DNA of 64,000 bases, taken from an uncultured Mollicutes bacterium (lineage in GTDB: Bacteria; Bacillota_I; Bacilli_A; Acholeplasmatales; Anaeroplasmataceae). The translations under genes were made by a program, and so were the position numbers. The DNA lies in assembly GCA_947174785.1 (NCBI GenBank), contig CAMWKG010000001.1, positions 98,251 to 162,250 on the forward strand, read 5' to 3'. Below the pieces are notes generated by a model. That model was not told the DNA's origin and did not search any database. It saw only the letters and a list, made by a program, of their open reading frames with translations. This document shows, in pieces, positions 25,898-34,902 of the stretch (position 1 is its first letter; the number at the start of each line of letters is the position of its first letter).

Positions 25898-26785
25898 TTA
25901 CCTCTTCAAAAGCTTTTTCATATCATACGGAATATCCTTAACGATTTCCATCCTCTTATACGTAACAGGATGAATAAAGGATGCCTTATAGGAATGTAGC
26001 ATTACACGAGATGCCTTATGATCAAAATTCCCATAAAGCTCATCCCCTAACAAGGGATGACCAATAGAAGCTAAGTGAACACGAATTTGATGTGTTCTTC
26101 CAGTTTCTAATACAACTTCAACTAAGCTAAAATCCTTATATTCTTTCAAAACCTCATAGTGTGTTATAGCGCTCTTTCCAGTTTTAGAAATTCTTTTTCG
26201 CTGTTGGTGGTGACGATCCTCCCCAATAGGAGCTTGAATCGTATCCTTTTTATTTTTAAATTTCCCTTTAGCTAAGCATAAATAGGTTCTTTTAAGCTCA
26301 TGTGTAGATATCATTTGATCTAGTTTAGCTAAAGTTAAGCTATCCTTTGCAAAAAGGATTACTCCTGTTGTGTCCATATCCAATCTATGTGCATAGCGTA
26401 CCTGATATGACCACCCTTTATTTTTATAATAATAGGCAACAATATTACATAGTGTATCTCTTTTTGATTTATCATCTGGATGAACTAAAATATGACATGG
26501 CTTATTGACTGCTAGGATATAGTCATCCTCATAAAGAATATCCAGCTTTTTTGCATCAGGAAGAAAGTCAATCTCTTCTTTAAAATCAATCAAGACAACA
26601 TCATTTTCTTTTACAATATCATTAGGTTTTCCTAGCACATCATTTAGATAAATCATCTTAGAAGAAAACAACTCATGAATTTTAGGTTTACCTAAATGAA
26701 AACTTTCTAAGTACTCCTTTAAAGTTAAGCCTGTACTTTCTGCTGTAATCTTATAGCTTGTCATCATGGATATATTTGGATTCAA
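25898..26785 (-). CDS. RluA-family pseudouridine synthase
   Basis: Converts uridine to pseudouridine in rRNA or tRNA. An S4-like N-terminal part (GLTLKEYLESFHLGKPKIHELFSSKMIYLND) precedes the catalytic domain, with the active Asp in HRLDMDTTGVILFAK and the C-terminal motif TGRTHQIRVHLASIGHPLLGDELYG. The start is uncertain: a TTG opens the frame, while MMTSYK seven codons later is the nearest ATG pair; neither has a strong ribosome site. The gene start overlaps the end of the phosphatase gene. RluD versus another target is not decided. Confidence 0.92.
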   Translation of the reverse strand: MNPNISMMTSYKITAESTGLTLKEYLESFHLGKPKIHELFSSKMIYLNDVLGKPNDIVKENDVVLIDFKEEIDFLPDAKKLDILYEDDYILAVNKPCHILVHPDDKSKRDTLCNIVAYYYKNKGWSYQVRYAHRLDMDTTGVILFAKDSLTLAKLDQMISTHELKRTYLCLAKGKFKNKKDTIQAPIGEDRHHQQRKRISKTGKSAITHYEVLKEYKDFSLVEVVLETGRTHQIRVHLASIGHPLLGDELYGNFDHKASRVMLHSYKASFIHPVTYKRMEIVKDIPYDMKKLLKR

Positions 26786-27872
26786 TTAATCCAACAATAC
26801 CATTATGCTTAATTAAGCTATATGGCTTTGCCTTCTTGATTACTGAAATCTCTTCTCCTTTTTTTAAATTGATAAATGTATTTGACCCATCATAGCAATA
26901 CTGCTTTCCATCAGCTTCAAAAATGAATTCCTCATGAACCCAAAGCTCATCTGCTGTTCCCTTTGGACGAATCAAATAAAAATCTAAGTCCTTTGTGATA
27001 AGCTCAACTTCATTCTTACCAAAGCGCATCGTAAATTGATTTTTAGGGGTATCATAAACGATATCCTCTTCTACGATATATTTTGGATAATGATCTATCG
27101 CAAAAAAACTAAAGCCCATATCTGACAAATTATTTAAAGAAACAACATTAATCTGTCCTCCCTTAACAAGATTATTTCCTCCATCTAGACAAATTATATT
27201 CTTTCTAAAATCAAAAATAGGGTTTACACAAGGAATATCAGAACGATAATTTCTAGTAGGATTATGCCCCACAATCATAATTTTTGGTTGGACAGGACTT
27301 AATTCTAAGAAACGATCACATTTTAATACATCCAAAGCATTTTCCGGAATATGGTCAATATCCATAATTCCACCATGTACTAAAACTAAAGAATCATTAA
27401 CGAAAATGACATCAGGTAGCTCATCAATAAAGGTAAAGAATTGGGGATATTTGTCTTCTATCGTTTGGATATAGTCCTCTATATCCATATCCTTGTTGAT
27501 AGGATAAGAGAGTTCTGCAGCCATATCATTAATCACAGATTTTTTTAATTCTGTTGCATAATATAGAAATCTTTTTTTATCTAATGGAGGTAGAATAAAG
27601 CGGAACACCTCATCACAGTTTCCTGCCATAAAATAAACATTTTCCTGCTTGCTGAATTCTACTATATATTTTAGCATAGCTAGGTTATCAGAAGGATCCC
27701 CTTTTTCAATCATATCTCCAATGACAAAGAGATAATCAGAAGAGGTAAATTGTGCCTTTTCTAGAGCCTTTTTAAAAAGCTTGATATCTCCATGGATATC
27801 ACTCATAAAAAGTAGTCTTCTATCGGTAGGAATATTCAAATGTAGGATTTTAGTTTTTTTATTTTTCTGCAT
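26751..27872 (-). CDS. calcineurin-like metallophosphoesterase with C-terminal extension
   Basis: The N-terminal ~230 residues are a metallophosphatase: LFMSDIHGDIKLF (D-x-H), VIGDMIEKGD (GD), AGNCDE (GN(H/C)D/E), VLVHGGI and VGHNPT supply the metal ligands in the PPP/PrpE-like order. About 140 residues without a clear family follow, ending in an SH3-like stretch (KKGEEISVIKKAKPYSLIKHNGIVGLIESKYI). The start at MQKNKKTK is chosen over an upstream frame opening because AAGGAAC lies before it; it overlaps the end of queH. Confidence 0.75.
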   Translation of the reverse strand: MQKNKKTKILHLNIPTDRRLLFMSDIHGDIKLFKKALEKAQFTSSDYLFVIGDMIEKGDPSDNLAMLKYIVEFSKQENVYFMAGNCDEVFRFILPPLDKKRFLYYATELKKSVINDMAAELSYPINKDMDIEDYIQTIEDKYPQFFTFIDELPDVIFVNDSLVLVHGGIMDIDHIPENALDVLKCDRFLELSPVQPKIMIVGHNPTRNYRSDIPCVNPIFDFRKNIICLDGGNNLVKGGQINVVSLNNLSDMGFSFFAIDHYPKYIVEEDIVYDTPKNQFTMRFGKNEVELITKDLDFYLIRPKGTADELWVHEEFIFEADGKQYCYDGSNTFINLKKGEEISVIKKAKPYSLIKHNGIVGLIESKYIHDDKL

Positions 27873-28473
27873 TTTGATTGTTCCTTTCTTGCTTAGAATA
27901 TAAGCAGCCACAATAATCTTGGCGATAGAGACCATATTTCTTTGACAGTTCTATGGAATGCTTATAGCCCTCTTCTTTTTTAAAATCGGAAAATAAATAG
28001 GCAATCTCATATTTTTCTTCAAGGCTTTTCCCTATTTCATTAATCCAACTTGTAATTTTATGTGGTGAAATAGATAAGGTCGTAGTAAAATAGTCAAACC
28101 CAAGTTCTTTAGCTTTTTTAGCAGTTTTTTCTAACCTAAGCTGGTAGCATTTATAACAGCGCTCTGTTCTTTCTCCTAAAGCTTCATACCCTTTTACTGC
28201 CTCTTCATAATCTTCTTTTTTATACACATCAAAAATCACTTTTATGCTAGAATCTATTTCCTTACAAAATCTAATCTCTTCTGCTAATCTTTTCTCATAT
28301 TCTTCTAATGGTGAAATATTATCATTAGAATAAAATATAGTAATATCAAAATAATCCTTCAAAAGTAAAATCACATGTGAGGAACAAGGTGCACAACAAC
28401 TATGAAGTAACAAACTTGGACGATAATCAAGTGTACTAAGAAATTCTTTGAATTCTTTATAGCTATCTAACAT
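27859..28473 (-). CDS. queH: epoxyqueuosine reductase QueH
   Basis: Last step of queuosine tRNA synthesis, reducing epoxyqueuosine in organisms without QueG. The 204-residue protein has the hallmark LLHSCCAPCSSH near residue 24 and the second cysteine pair YCGCLYSKQER near the end; these bind the iron-sulfur cluster and an adjacent metal. Other family blocks include TTTLSISPHK. No other queuosine gene is seen in this window. Confidence 0.93.
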   Translation of the reverse strand: MLDSYKEFKEFLSTLDYRPSLLLHSCCAPCSSHVILLLKDYFDITIFYSNDNISPLEEYEKRLAEEIRFCKEIDSSIKVIFDVYKKEDYEEAVKGYEALGERTERCYKCYQLRLEKTAKKAKELGFDYFTTTLSISPHKITSWINEIGKSLEEKYEIAYLFSDFKKEEGYKHSIELSKKYGLYRQDYCGCLYSKQERNNQNAEK

Positions 28474-28562
28474 TCTACCACCTCACTTTTTTTAGAAATC
28501 TTTATTATTATATAATAAAAAGCAAATAGAAACAATAAAATTAGACAAATTAAAAGAAAAAA

Positions 28563-28582
28563 GACTATCATACTAGATAGTC
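28563..28582 (-). terminator. terminator after YhhN gene
   Basis: GACTATC-tagtat-GATAGTC on the minus strand, followed by TTTTTTCTTTT. The stop codon of the YhhN gene lies inside the stem, and queH starts downstream. Confidence 0.85.
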
Positions 28583-29275
28583 TAATTGTACATAGATTCT
28601 TATAGATGTTGCAAGAAGAATTTGTGCTGGGTAATATGTTCCTAAACAAAGGATGGTTAGTATCTCCCTTATATCCTTTGAAAAGGCTCCAAACTTATTT
28701 AAAAGTAGCATACAATCGGAAAAGAAAAATAAAATACTTCCAATCAAAATGATAAGCGCTACTCTATAGTCCTGATGCTTTAAAATATTTGAAATAAAAT
28801 TTGAAATTGCCTTTCCCACCATAAAAGAAATGATGATTGCATAAAACACAACGACAATTTCCATCAAGACTCCTCCAAAATCAAACATCGGAGCTAAGCT
28901 AATCCAAAGTACAGCTGGTATTGCAAGTAAACAACTACAAACTAAATCTAACCAATGCCAACGCTTTAGTCGATAATAAGAAATTGCATAAAAGATATGC
29001 CCTAACGCAAATAGTATAGCTCCTGCAATAAAGTGAATATTTAGAACTATATCGGCTATCATAGTTAATGCAAGACCTATTACCATAAATACAGGAAAGT
29101 GAATCCTCTTCTTTCTTAGGAATGCAAGGATAAGGAAATGGATACCTAAAAGGAAGAATAGAGCACTTGTAATTCCTTTGAGCCACAAGCCGCCATATAA
29201 GATATAAAGAACATCTCCGATAAGAACAAGGAGGGCAAGGAAAACACCGATGATTTCAAAAATATATTTTTTCAT
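28568..29275 (-). CDS. YhhN family membrane protein (lysoplasmalogenase-like)
   Basis: A 235-residue protein with about seven to eight membrane helices. The YhhN family pattern is seen in the MIADIVL segment (residues ~70), a GHIFYAISY block and SDCMLLLNKFG with the late helix. Characterised relatives (TMEM86) hydrolyse the vinyl ether of lysoplasmalogens; plasmalogen lipids occur in many anaerobes. Activity here is inferred from the family only. It is separated from the DegV gene by one base. Confidence 0.75.
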   Translation of the reverse strand: MKKYIFEIIGVFLALLVLIGDVLYILYGGLWLKGITSALFFLLGIHFLILAFLRKKRIHFPVFMVIGLALTMIADIVLNIHFIAGAILFALGHIFYAISYYRLKRWHWLDLVCSCLLAIPAVLWISLAPMFDFGGVLMEIVVVFYAIIISFMVGKAISNFISNILKHQDYRVALIILIGSILFFFSDCMLLLNKFGAFSKDIREILTILCLGTYYPAQILLATSIRIYVQLDYLV

Positions 29276-29276
29276 T

Positions 29277-30134
29277 TTATTTACTCCTCTTTGAAAAAAA
29301 TGCTACACCAATACCACCAGGTCCAATATGAGTTCCTATTGTGCTTCCAATCTGATACTTTGGTATATTATTGGTATTCCCTTCCCATAAATGAGAGCTA
29401 TCAGACAGATATTTTTTTAAAATCTCATCAGAAAATCCTGAATAAGCGGTCGCGTACGGTAAAGAAAAATCAATACCACCGCAGGTTTCTATTTTTTCAA
29501 TTAAAAGATTATTTCCATTTTTAGATCCTCTAGCCTTACCTATCATCTTTACCTGTCCATTAATAACAGAAATAACAGGCTTAATTGAAAGAATTTCTCC
29601 TGTAAAAGCAACTACAGAGGAAATTCGTCCACCCTTTTTCAGATATTTTAATGTTCCAACAAGAGCTAAAAGTTCTATTGTTTCTTTTTTCTGATTTAGC
29701 TCTTCTACAATTTCTTGAATGGAATGCTTGCCTTCTTCTACAAGTCTTATAGCAAGATCACATAGAACTCTTTCTCCTATACAAGCGTTTAAGCTATCAA
29801 TAACAAAAACCTTATCCTTAAATTTCTTGGATGCAGTAACAGCATTATTATAAGTACTAGATAATTTGGAAGAAATCGTAATACAGATTACGGAAGATCC
29901 ATCTTCAGTAAGCTTTTCAAATTCTTCTTCAAAACGATAAGGATTGATTTGACTTGTTTTAGGAAGTTCATCACTTTCAATCAGCTTTTCAAAAAATTCA
30001 TTATGATTTAAATTTACACCATCTAAATATGTCTCTTCACCAAAGCTTACCTCAATAGGTAATAGATATATTCCTTTTTCTTCTGCTTCCTTCAAATCAA
30101 TATCTGATGCAGAGTCTATTAATATTTTAATCAT
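29277..30134 (-). CDS. DegV family protein (FakB-like), second copy
   Basis: A fatty-acid binding protein of 285 residues: KILIDSASDIDLKEAEEKG at the start, LPKTSQINPYRFEEEFE, ITISSKLSSTYNNA and the end IGTHIGPGGIGVAFF. It overlaps the MarR gene by 8 bases, which makes it a likely direct target of that regulator. Comparison with FabT, a MarR-type repressor of fatty acid synthesis in streptococci, suggests fatty-acid uptake control, but this is inference. Confidence 0.87.
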   Translation of the reverse strand: MIKILIDSASDIDLKEAEEKGIYLLPIEVSFGEETYLDGVNLNHNEFFEKLIESDELPKTSQINPYRFEEEFEKLTEDGSSVICITISSKLSSTYNNAVTASKKFKDKVFVIDSLNACIGERVLCDLAIRLVEEGKHSIQEIVEELNQKKETIELLALVGTLKYLKKGGRISSVVAFTGEILSIKPVISVINGQVKMIGKARGSKNGNNLLIEKIETCGGIDFSLPYATAYSGFSDEILKKYLSDSSHLWEGNTNNIPKYQIGSTIGTHIGPGGIGVAFFSKRSK

Positions 30135-30585
30135 TGCTATCCACTTTCCTTTTACACATTTTTTCTAAATTATTTCGAATGATTTCTAAACCTTCATACA
30201 TAGCATTTCTTTGTTCTAAGGATAAGCCTTGAGTAGCTCCCTCAAGTAAATTATCTATTTTTTCCGCCACATATTTTCCAATTTCATTTCCTTCTTGAGT
30301 TAAATGTAAGGGACTACGGTATCTTTTCTCCTTGATTTCCTCACAAAATACTAAGCCTTTTTTTTCTAAATCATCTAAGGATCTAGAGATTAATGCCTTA
30401 TCCTCATCGCAAACTTCACAAAGCTCTTTAGAGGTAAGAGGCTTTTCACTTGTATAAAGATAAAATAAGCATGAAACATGAGCACTTTTTAAATCAAAAC
30501 GATTCATTTCTTCTGTCTTTATCTTATGAATACTCCTTGTTATTTTATTGAGAAGTACAGTAAAATCTTGATATCTATTTTTCAT
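30127..30585 (-). CDS. MarR family transcriptional regulator
   Basis: A 152-residue winged-helix regulator. Helix-turn-helix: LTSKELCEVCDEDKALISRSLDDLEKKGLVFCEEIKEKRYRSPLHLT. The usual DxR wing is replaced by KEKRYRSP, as in some MarR branches. It heads an operon with degV and yhhN, and two palindromes overlap its promoter. Confidence 0.85.
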   Translation of the reverse strand: MKNRYQDFTVLLNKITRSIHKIKTEEMNRFDLKSAHVSCLFYLYTSEKPLTSKELCEVCDEDKALISRSLDDLEKKGLVFCEEIKEKRYRSPLHLTQEGNEIGKYVAEKIDNLLEGATQGLSLEQRNAMYEGLEIIRNNLEKMCKRKVDSND

Positions 30586-30597
30586 ATTTCACCTCTT

Positions 30598-30649
30598 GTT
30601 GATTTATCAACATCTATATCATACACCCAATTTGTTGATAAGTCAACAA
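30598..30649 (-). promoter_or_regulatory. promoter with two MarR-type palindromes
   Basis: Minus-strand TTGACT (30641-30646), 17 bases, TATGAT (30618-30623). One palindrome, GTTGA-taag-TCAAC (30634-30647, extending to TTG...CAA at 30632-30649), covers the -35. A second, GTTGATTTATCAAC (30598-30611), lies just downstream of the start. Their centres are 36 bases apart. Shared half-sites suggest cooperative autorepression. Confidence 0.78.
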
Positions 30650-30665
30650 CTTTCGAAAATAAAAA

Positions 30666-30694
30666 GATGCTCATCAGTATGAACTATGAGCATC
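30666..30694 (-). terminator. terminator of the flavoprotein-GH4-HAD operon
   Basis: GATGCTCAT (30666-30674) pairs with ATGAGCATC (30686-30694); on the minus strand it is followed by TTTTTATTTTC. It separates the HAD gene from the MarR promoter. Confidence 0.85.
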
Positions 30695-30700
30695 CGAAGT

Positions 30701-31414
30701 TTATACAAAGATAACTTGATTTAAATAGTTAAACAAATCTTCATAATCTCCATGTGGAAAGATGGAAATATCCACGTTATCTTTATTTATGAGACAGTCT
30801 GTTAACAAAAATACCTGCATTCCTAGGTTTCTTGCTACCATATCCTCTTCTACATCATTTCCTATCATAAGACATTCATTTGGAGCGTATGGAAAATGAC
30901 TCAGAATCTCTTCATAATATTTTATATTGGGTTTACAGTAATGAGAATTCTCATAACTAGTAATCCAAGAAAAATCACTATCCCTTATTCCTGCCCAAGC
31001 TAGCCTCTTTGTTTGAGCAATCATAGGAAATATCGGGTTGGTTGCTAAGATAAGTTCCACGTTTTTTTCTTTTAAGAATTCTATCAATTTAGAGGCACTT
31101 TTTGTGTATCCACAGGATGACTTGATTTCATCAAATTTTTCTATATAAAATCTTGTAAATAAAGGTAAATCTTTATAGGCATCCTTACCAAGCAGCAAGG
31201 AAAATGTCTTCCAAAAAACATCCTCATTGGATAGGGTGCCATCATTTTTCACCATGGCCCCTGTACCCTTCCATATTCCATGCAGCAACTCCTTGGCTTC
31301 ATAACCATAAGAGGACATATATTCTCCAATTTTTTGAAAATAGGTTTTTGTAAACACTTCAATATCCATTGGAAGTAAAGTGCCATCCATATCAAATAAT
31401 ATTGCTTTAATCAT
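30701..31414 (-). CDS. HAD-superfamily hydrolase (phosphatase-like)
   Basis: A 237-residue HAD protein with motif I ILFDMDGTLLPMD, motif II LILATNP (Thr) and motif III/IV YCKPNIKYYEEIL and MIGNDVEEDM. The cap is of the small-helical type. The substrate could be a sugar phosphate, since it is the last gene after a GH4 glycosidase, nine bases downstream of it. Confidence 0.82.
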   Translation of the reverse strand: MIKAILFDMDGTLLPMDIEVFTKTYFQKIGEYMSSYGYEAKELLHGIWKGTGAMVKNDGTLSNEDVFWKTFSLLLGKDAYKDLPLFTRFYIEKFDEIKSSCGYTKSASKLIEFLKEKNVELILATNPIFPMIAQTKRLAWAGIRDSDFSWITSYENSHYCKPNIKYYEEILSHFPYAPNECLMIGNDVEEDMVARNLGMQVFLLTDCLINKDNVDISIFPHGDYEDLFNYLNQVIFV

Positions 31415-31423
31415 CTTTTGTTC

Positions 31424-32818
31424 CTACTTTAAGTATTCTTCTAGATTTGGATAATAAGGAAGTAAGTAGGCTTTTGTATTAGCAATCATCTCTTTAAATA
31501 GCTTCTTTCCATCCTCTAAGGATAAGCAAGAACACAAAGCTTGATTCATAAAACAAGCATAAATTTGATTAAAATCTCTATTCTTGATTCCTTCATATAA
31601 AGTATCAATATTGTTTGAAGCCTTTTCTACCATATTTATTACTGCTAGAGGTAAAGGCTTTGATACAACTGGCTTTACCTGATCATTTTCGAAAATGCAA
31701 TTTGTTTCTACTATAGAACCTAAAGGTAATTGTGGACATTGTCCCTGGTTAGGTAAATTCACATTAGAAATAATGACCTGATGCCCTAGAATAGCTTTCA
31801 TTAAATCTGTAGCCTCTTCTCCTGATGGAACCAAATTGATTTCCTTTTTTCCTTCAGCAAGCAGAATAGATTCTTCTATTCTTTCCTTCATTTGATTGAC
31901 TCTAAAATCAACAGTAGTTAAATTAAACTTCCAATCCTTTACTGTTTTAGGATCTGTTAAATACCAATGTGGATTAACAAATTCAGCCAAATGGCGATCT
32001 CCTGCAGCTGCTAAAGCTCCATAACGATTAAATAAATCCATCTTAACCTTATTTCCATAAGCAAAGCAATCCGTTCTAAATTGGAAACGATCAAAGTACT
32101 CATAATAGCCTTCCTCATAATATTTATCCATAAAGCTAGGAATAAGCTTTAATAAATCAATATCTTTGTACTTGGCTTCTGTAATCCAAGTGAAATGATT
32201 AACACCTGAAGCATCCGTATAAATATCCTTACGAGTAGCCTTGATCCCTAATTCCTTCTCTAACACTAAGCATAAAAATGCTTGGGTATGGAAGACCTCA
32301 TGGCAACAACCAAAAGCCTTAATCCCTGGGAACACATCATATAAGGTTTTCACACAAATGCTCATAGGATTCGTAAAATTGATAACCCAAGCATTAGGGC
32401 ATACCTCTTTAATTTTCTTAGCAAATTCCTCATAGATAGGCACAGTTCTCATAGCTCTTAAAACACCACCAGGACCTGCAGTATCTCCAACAGACTGATA
32501 TATTCCATAGGCTTCAGGAGCATGAACATCACTTCTCATTTCTTCAAAGGTTCCAGGAAGAATTGAGATAACTACAAAGGTTGCATCCTTTAAACAGTCT
32601 TCAAGCTTCTCATAAACCACGTAATCAATTTTAGATAATGTCTTAGGATTTTGATTAATTCTTTCTCCTATTTTTTGATTTCTAATGGCTGCCTCTAAAT
32701 CAATATCATAAAGTCCCATTTCTCCAGATAAGCCTTCTGATAAAGCCAAATCTGTCATAAAGGTTCTAGCCCATTGCTTAGAACCACCACCTAAATAAGC
32801 AATTTTAAATTTTTCCAT
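31424..32818 (-). CDS. glycoside hydrolase family 4 (NAD- and Mn-dependent)
   Basis: GH4 enzymes cleave glycosides by an NAD+-dependent redox-elimination mechanism. The Rossmann start is KIAYLGGGSKQWART; the metal and substrate motifs are NFTNPMSI, GCCHEVFH (Cys and His ligands) and SGVNHFTW. The length of 464 residues is typical. The CHEV form of the motif differs from the CN(I/V)P form of phospho-glycosidases, so an unphosphorylated glucoside or uronide substrate is more likely, but the precise sugar is not settled. No sugar transporter is adjacent. The gene overlaps the GNAT gene. Confidence 0.9.
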   Translation of the reverse strand: MEKFKIAYLGGGSKQWARTFMTDLALSEGLSGEMGLYDIDLEAAIRNQKIGERINQNPKTLSKIDYVVYEKLEDCLKDATFVVISILPGTFEEMRSDVHAPEAYGIYQSVGDTAGPGGVLRAMRTVPIYEEFAKKIKEVCPNAWVINFTNPMSICVKTLYDVFPGIKAFGCCHEVFHTQAFLCLVLEKELGIKATRKDIYTDASGVNHFTWITEAKYKDIDLLKLIPSFMDKYYEEGYYEYFDRFQFRTDCFAYGNKVKMDLFNRYGALAAAGDRHLAEFVNPHWYLTDPKTVKDWKFNLTTVDFRVNQMKERIEESILLAEGKKEINLVPSGEEATDLMKAILGHQVIISNVNLPNQGQCPQLPLGSIVETNCIFENDQVKPVVSKPLPLAVINMVEKASNNIDTLYEGIKNRDFNQIYACFMNQALCSCLSLEDGKKLFKEMIANTKAYLLPYYPNLEEYLK

Positions 32819-33374
32819 TTTGATACTCCTCTTTTCTTAGAATATAATTTCTATCTTCAAATTTTCCAATTTTTCCGCTAAATACACCTTCACAAACAAA
32901 ATGAAACCCATTTTTTTCAATCACTCTTCTGCTTTGAGAATTATGAATAAAATGAGCACAGGTAATAAAGTCTAAATTCTTTTCTTCAAATAAAAATTCT
33001 ATTACTCTATGTACTGCCTCTGGCATAAGACCCTGTCCCCAAAAAGCTTTGGATAAGACATAGCCAAGCTCTAAGCCTTTTTGCTTGTCATACTCCTTAT
33101 AATATTCTTCATGATATTTTTCTAAGCCCAAAGAACCAATAACTTGTTTTGTCTCTTTATGATATAATGCAAATGTTTTTTTCTCCTCCATAAATATATG
33201 TAGAATCTTCTTACTTTCTTCAATGGATTGATGATGTGGCCAACCTGCCATTTCACCAACCCCTTCTACTTTTGCATAAGTATAAAAATCGTTTAAATCC
33301 TTTTCTTCAAATGGTCTTAAGATAAGTCGGTCTGTTTCAAGCTTTATATTACTTACATCAATTCTAACATTCAT
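32805..33374 (-). CDS. GNAT family N-acetyltransferase (RimJ/RimL-like), second
   Basis: About 189 residues. LETDRLILRPFEEKDLNDFYTYAKVEGVGEMAGWP is the classic RimJ/RimL start, followed by LGYVLSKAFWGQGLMPEAVH (acetyl-CoA loop) and HNSQSRRVIEKNGFHFVCEG. The start MNVRIDV is chosen because GGAGGAGAAGAGT precedes it; the frame itself opens five codons earlier. It overlaps both the flavoprotein and the GH4 gene. It resembles the GNAT of the valS operon in layout. Confidence 0.85.
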   Translation of the reverse strand: MNVRIDVSNIKLETDRLILRPFEEKDLNDFYTYAKVEGVGEMAGWPHHQSIEESKKILHIFMEEKKTFALYHKETKQVIGSLGLEKYHEEYYKEYDKQKGLELGYVLSKAFWGQGLMPEAVHRVIEFLFEEKNLDFITCAHFIHNSQSRRVIEKNGFHFVCEGVFSGKIGKFEDRNYILRKEEYQNGKI

Positions 33375-34902
33375 ACTCTTCTCCTCCAATCTTCATTGCA
33401 GTTAAAAGCCCGTCTAAACTAGCACTGATGATCCCTCCAGCATAACCAGCACCTTCTCCGATTGGATAAATATATTCTTGAGCGGCTTTTGTTATTTTAT
33501 CTCTTAAGATACGTACAGGAGATGAACTTCTAGATTCTATCCCAATTAGAATTGCATCCTCATCATAAAAACCCTTTAGCCTTTGATTAAATTCTAAAAT
33601 GCCTGATTTAATGCCTTCTACTACATAGTCAGGAAGACACTTTCTTAAATCTGTAAATATAAGTCCATGCGGATAAGTCGGTATAATACTACGATAGGTG
33701 CATGCAACCCTATCCTCCATAAATTCCTTCATCAAATTCGCTGGAGCAGAAAAGCTTTTAGCTATATCAAATGCCAAATGCTCATATTTTTCCTGATAAG
33801 CGATTCCATCTAAAGGTGTAGCACCATAATCCTCAGGACGAACATCTACTAATATGGCACTATTTGAATTTATCCCCTCACGTGCATAATTACTCATACC
33901 ATTTGTAACAATGGTATTTGCCTCTGAGGCAGAGGCTAACACATATCCTCCTGGACACATACAAAAGGTATAGATTCCTCTTCCATCCTTATGTGTAGCT
34001 AGCTTATAGTAGGCCTTAGGAAGAAATTTGAAAAACTCACCATATTGTGCCTTATCTATTTTCTCTGCAAGATGCTCAACACGAACCCCCATAGAAAATG
34101 CCTTGGCTTCCATTGGTATCTTTTTATATAAATGTCTTATTGTATCTCTGGCAGAATGTCCTATACCCAATAACAAATGCTTGGTCTGAAAGCTAGGACC
34201 AGTAGTTAAAATCTCTATAGAATCTTCTTTGTTCTTCCAGTCTAAAAAGGTTGTATTGAAATAGAAGCATCCGCCTAACCTTTCTATTTCAAGTCTTATA
34301 TTTTTTACAACTTCTCTTAATACATCTGTACCCACATGAGGCATGCTGTCATATAGAATATCCTCATGTGCTCCATGAGCTACGAGCTCCCTAAAGATAA
34401 ATCCAATTAAGGGATGCTTTCTATTACAGGTAAGCTTTCCATCCGAGAAAGCTCCAGCCCCTCCTTCTCCAAACTGTACATTAGAATTAGGATTCAAGGT
34501 CTTATTTTCTAAAAAGCTTTGAACGGAAGCGATACGTTCTTCTATAGCCCCTCCACGTTCAATGATTACGGGTTTAGCTCCGCAGCGAGCCAGATATAGA
34601 CTTGCAAAAATACCTGCTGGACCAAAGCCAACAACTACTGGAGAATAAGCCTCCTTCCAAGATGGATATATAGGTTGTATATCTCTTTTTTGATATAAAG
34701 AGATTGTCTTACCTTTAACCACTTCATCTGTAGTAATGAGTAGACGATAGACTAGATATACTTCACTTTTCTTTCTTGCATCAATAGATTTAGAAAGGAT
34801 GCTAAGCTTAAAATTTTTCAAATGAAATTTCTTTTGGATGAGCTTTTCTAAAGGTTCTTGATTACTAGCAAGAACCTTGAAATCATCTACTTGATATTGC
34901 AT
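33364..34902 (-). CDS. FAD-dependent dehydrogenase (COG2509-like)
   Basis: About 512 residues, with an N-terminal ~90-residue lead domain followed by the dinucleotide site VVVGFGPAGIFASLYLARCGAKPVIIERGG. Further FAD blocks are NSNVQFGEGGAGAFSDGKLTC and the C-terminal YPIGEGAGYAGGIISASLDG. The protein family is uncharacterised but widespread in anaerobic Bacillota. The start at MQYQVDDF has AGGAG seven bases upstream and overlaps the end of the next flavoprotein gene. Confidence 0.85.
   Translation of the reverse strand: MQYQVDDFKVLASNQEPLEKLIQKKFHLKNFKLSILSKSIDARKKSEVYLVYRLLITTDEVVKGKTISLYQKRDIQPIYPSWKEAYSPVVVGFGPAGIFASLYLARCGAKPVIIERGGAIEERIASVQSFLENKTLNPNSNVQFGEGGAGAFSDGKLTCNRKHPLIGFIFRELVAHGAHEDILYDSMPHVGTDVLREVVKNIRLEIERLGGCFYFNTTFLDWKNKEDSIEILTTGPSFQTKHLLLGIGHSARDTIRHLYKKIPMEAKAFSMGVRVEHLAEKIDKAQYGEFFKFLPKAYYKLATHKDGRGIYTFCMCPGGYVLASASEANTIVTNGMSNYAREGINSNSAILVDVRPEDYGATPLDGIAYQEKYEHLAFDIAKSFSAPANLMKEFMEDRVACTYRSIIPTYPHGLIFTDLRKCLPDYVVEGIKSGILEFNQRLKGFYDEDAILIGIESRSSSPVRILRDKITKAAQEYIYPIGEGAGYAGGIISASLDGLLTAMKIGGEEYEC

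Noticed and set aside
28467..28649. 60-codon minus-strand ORF with a hydrophobic stretch
   Set aside because: It overlaps the YhhN terminator hairpin and the end of the YhhN gene; the hydrophobic part would start inside the terminator stem, and no ribosome site is seen.
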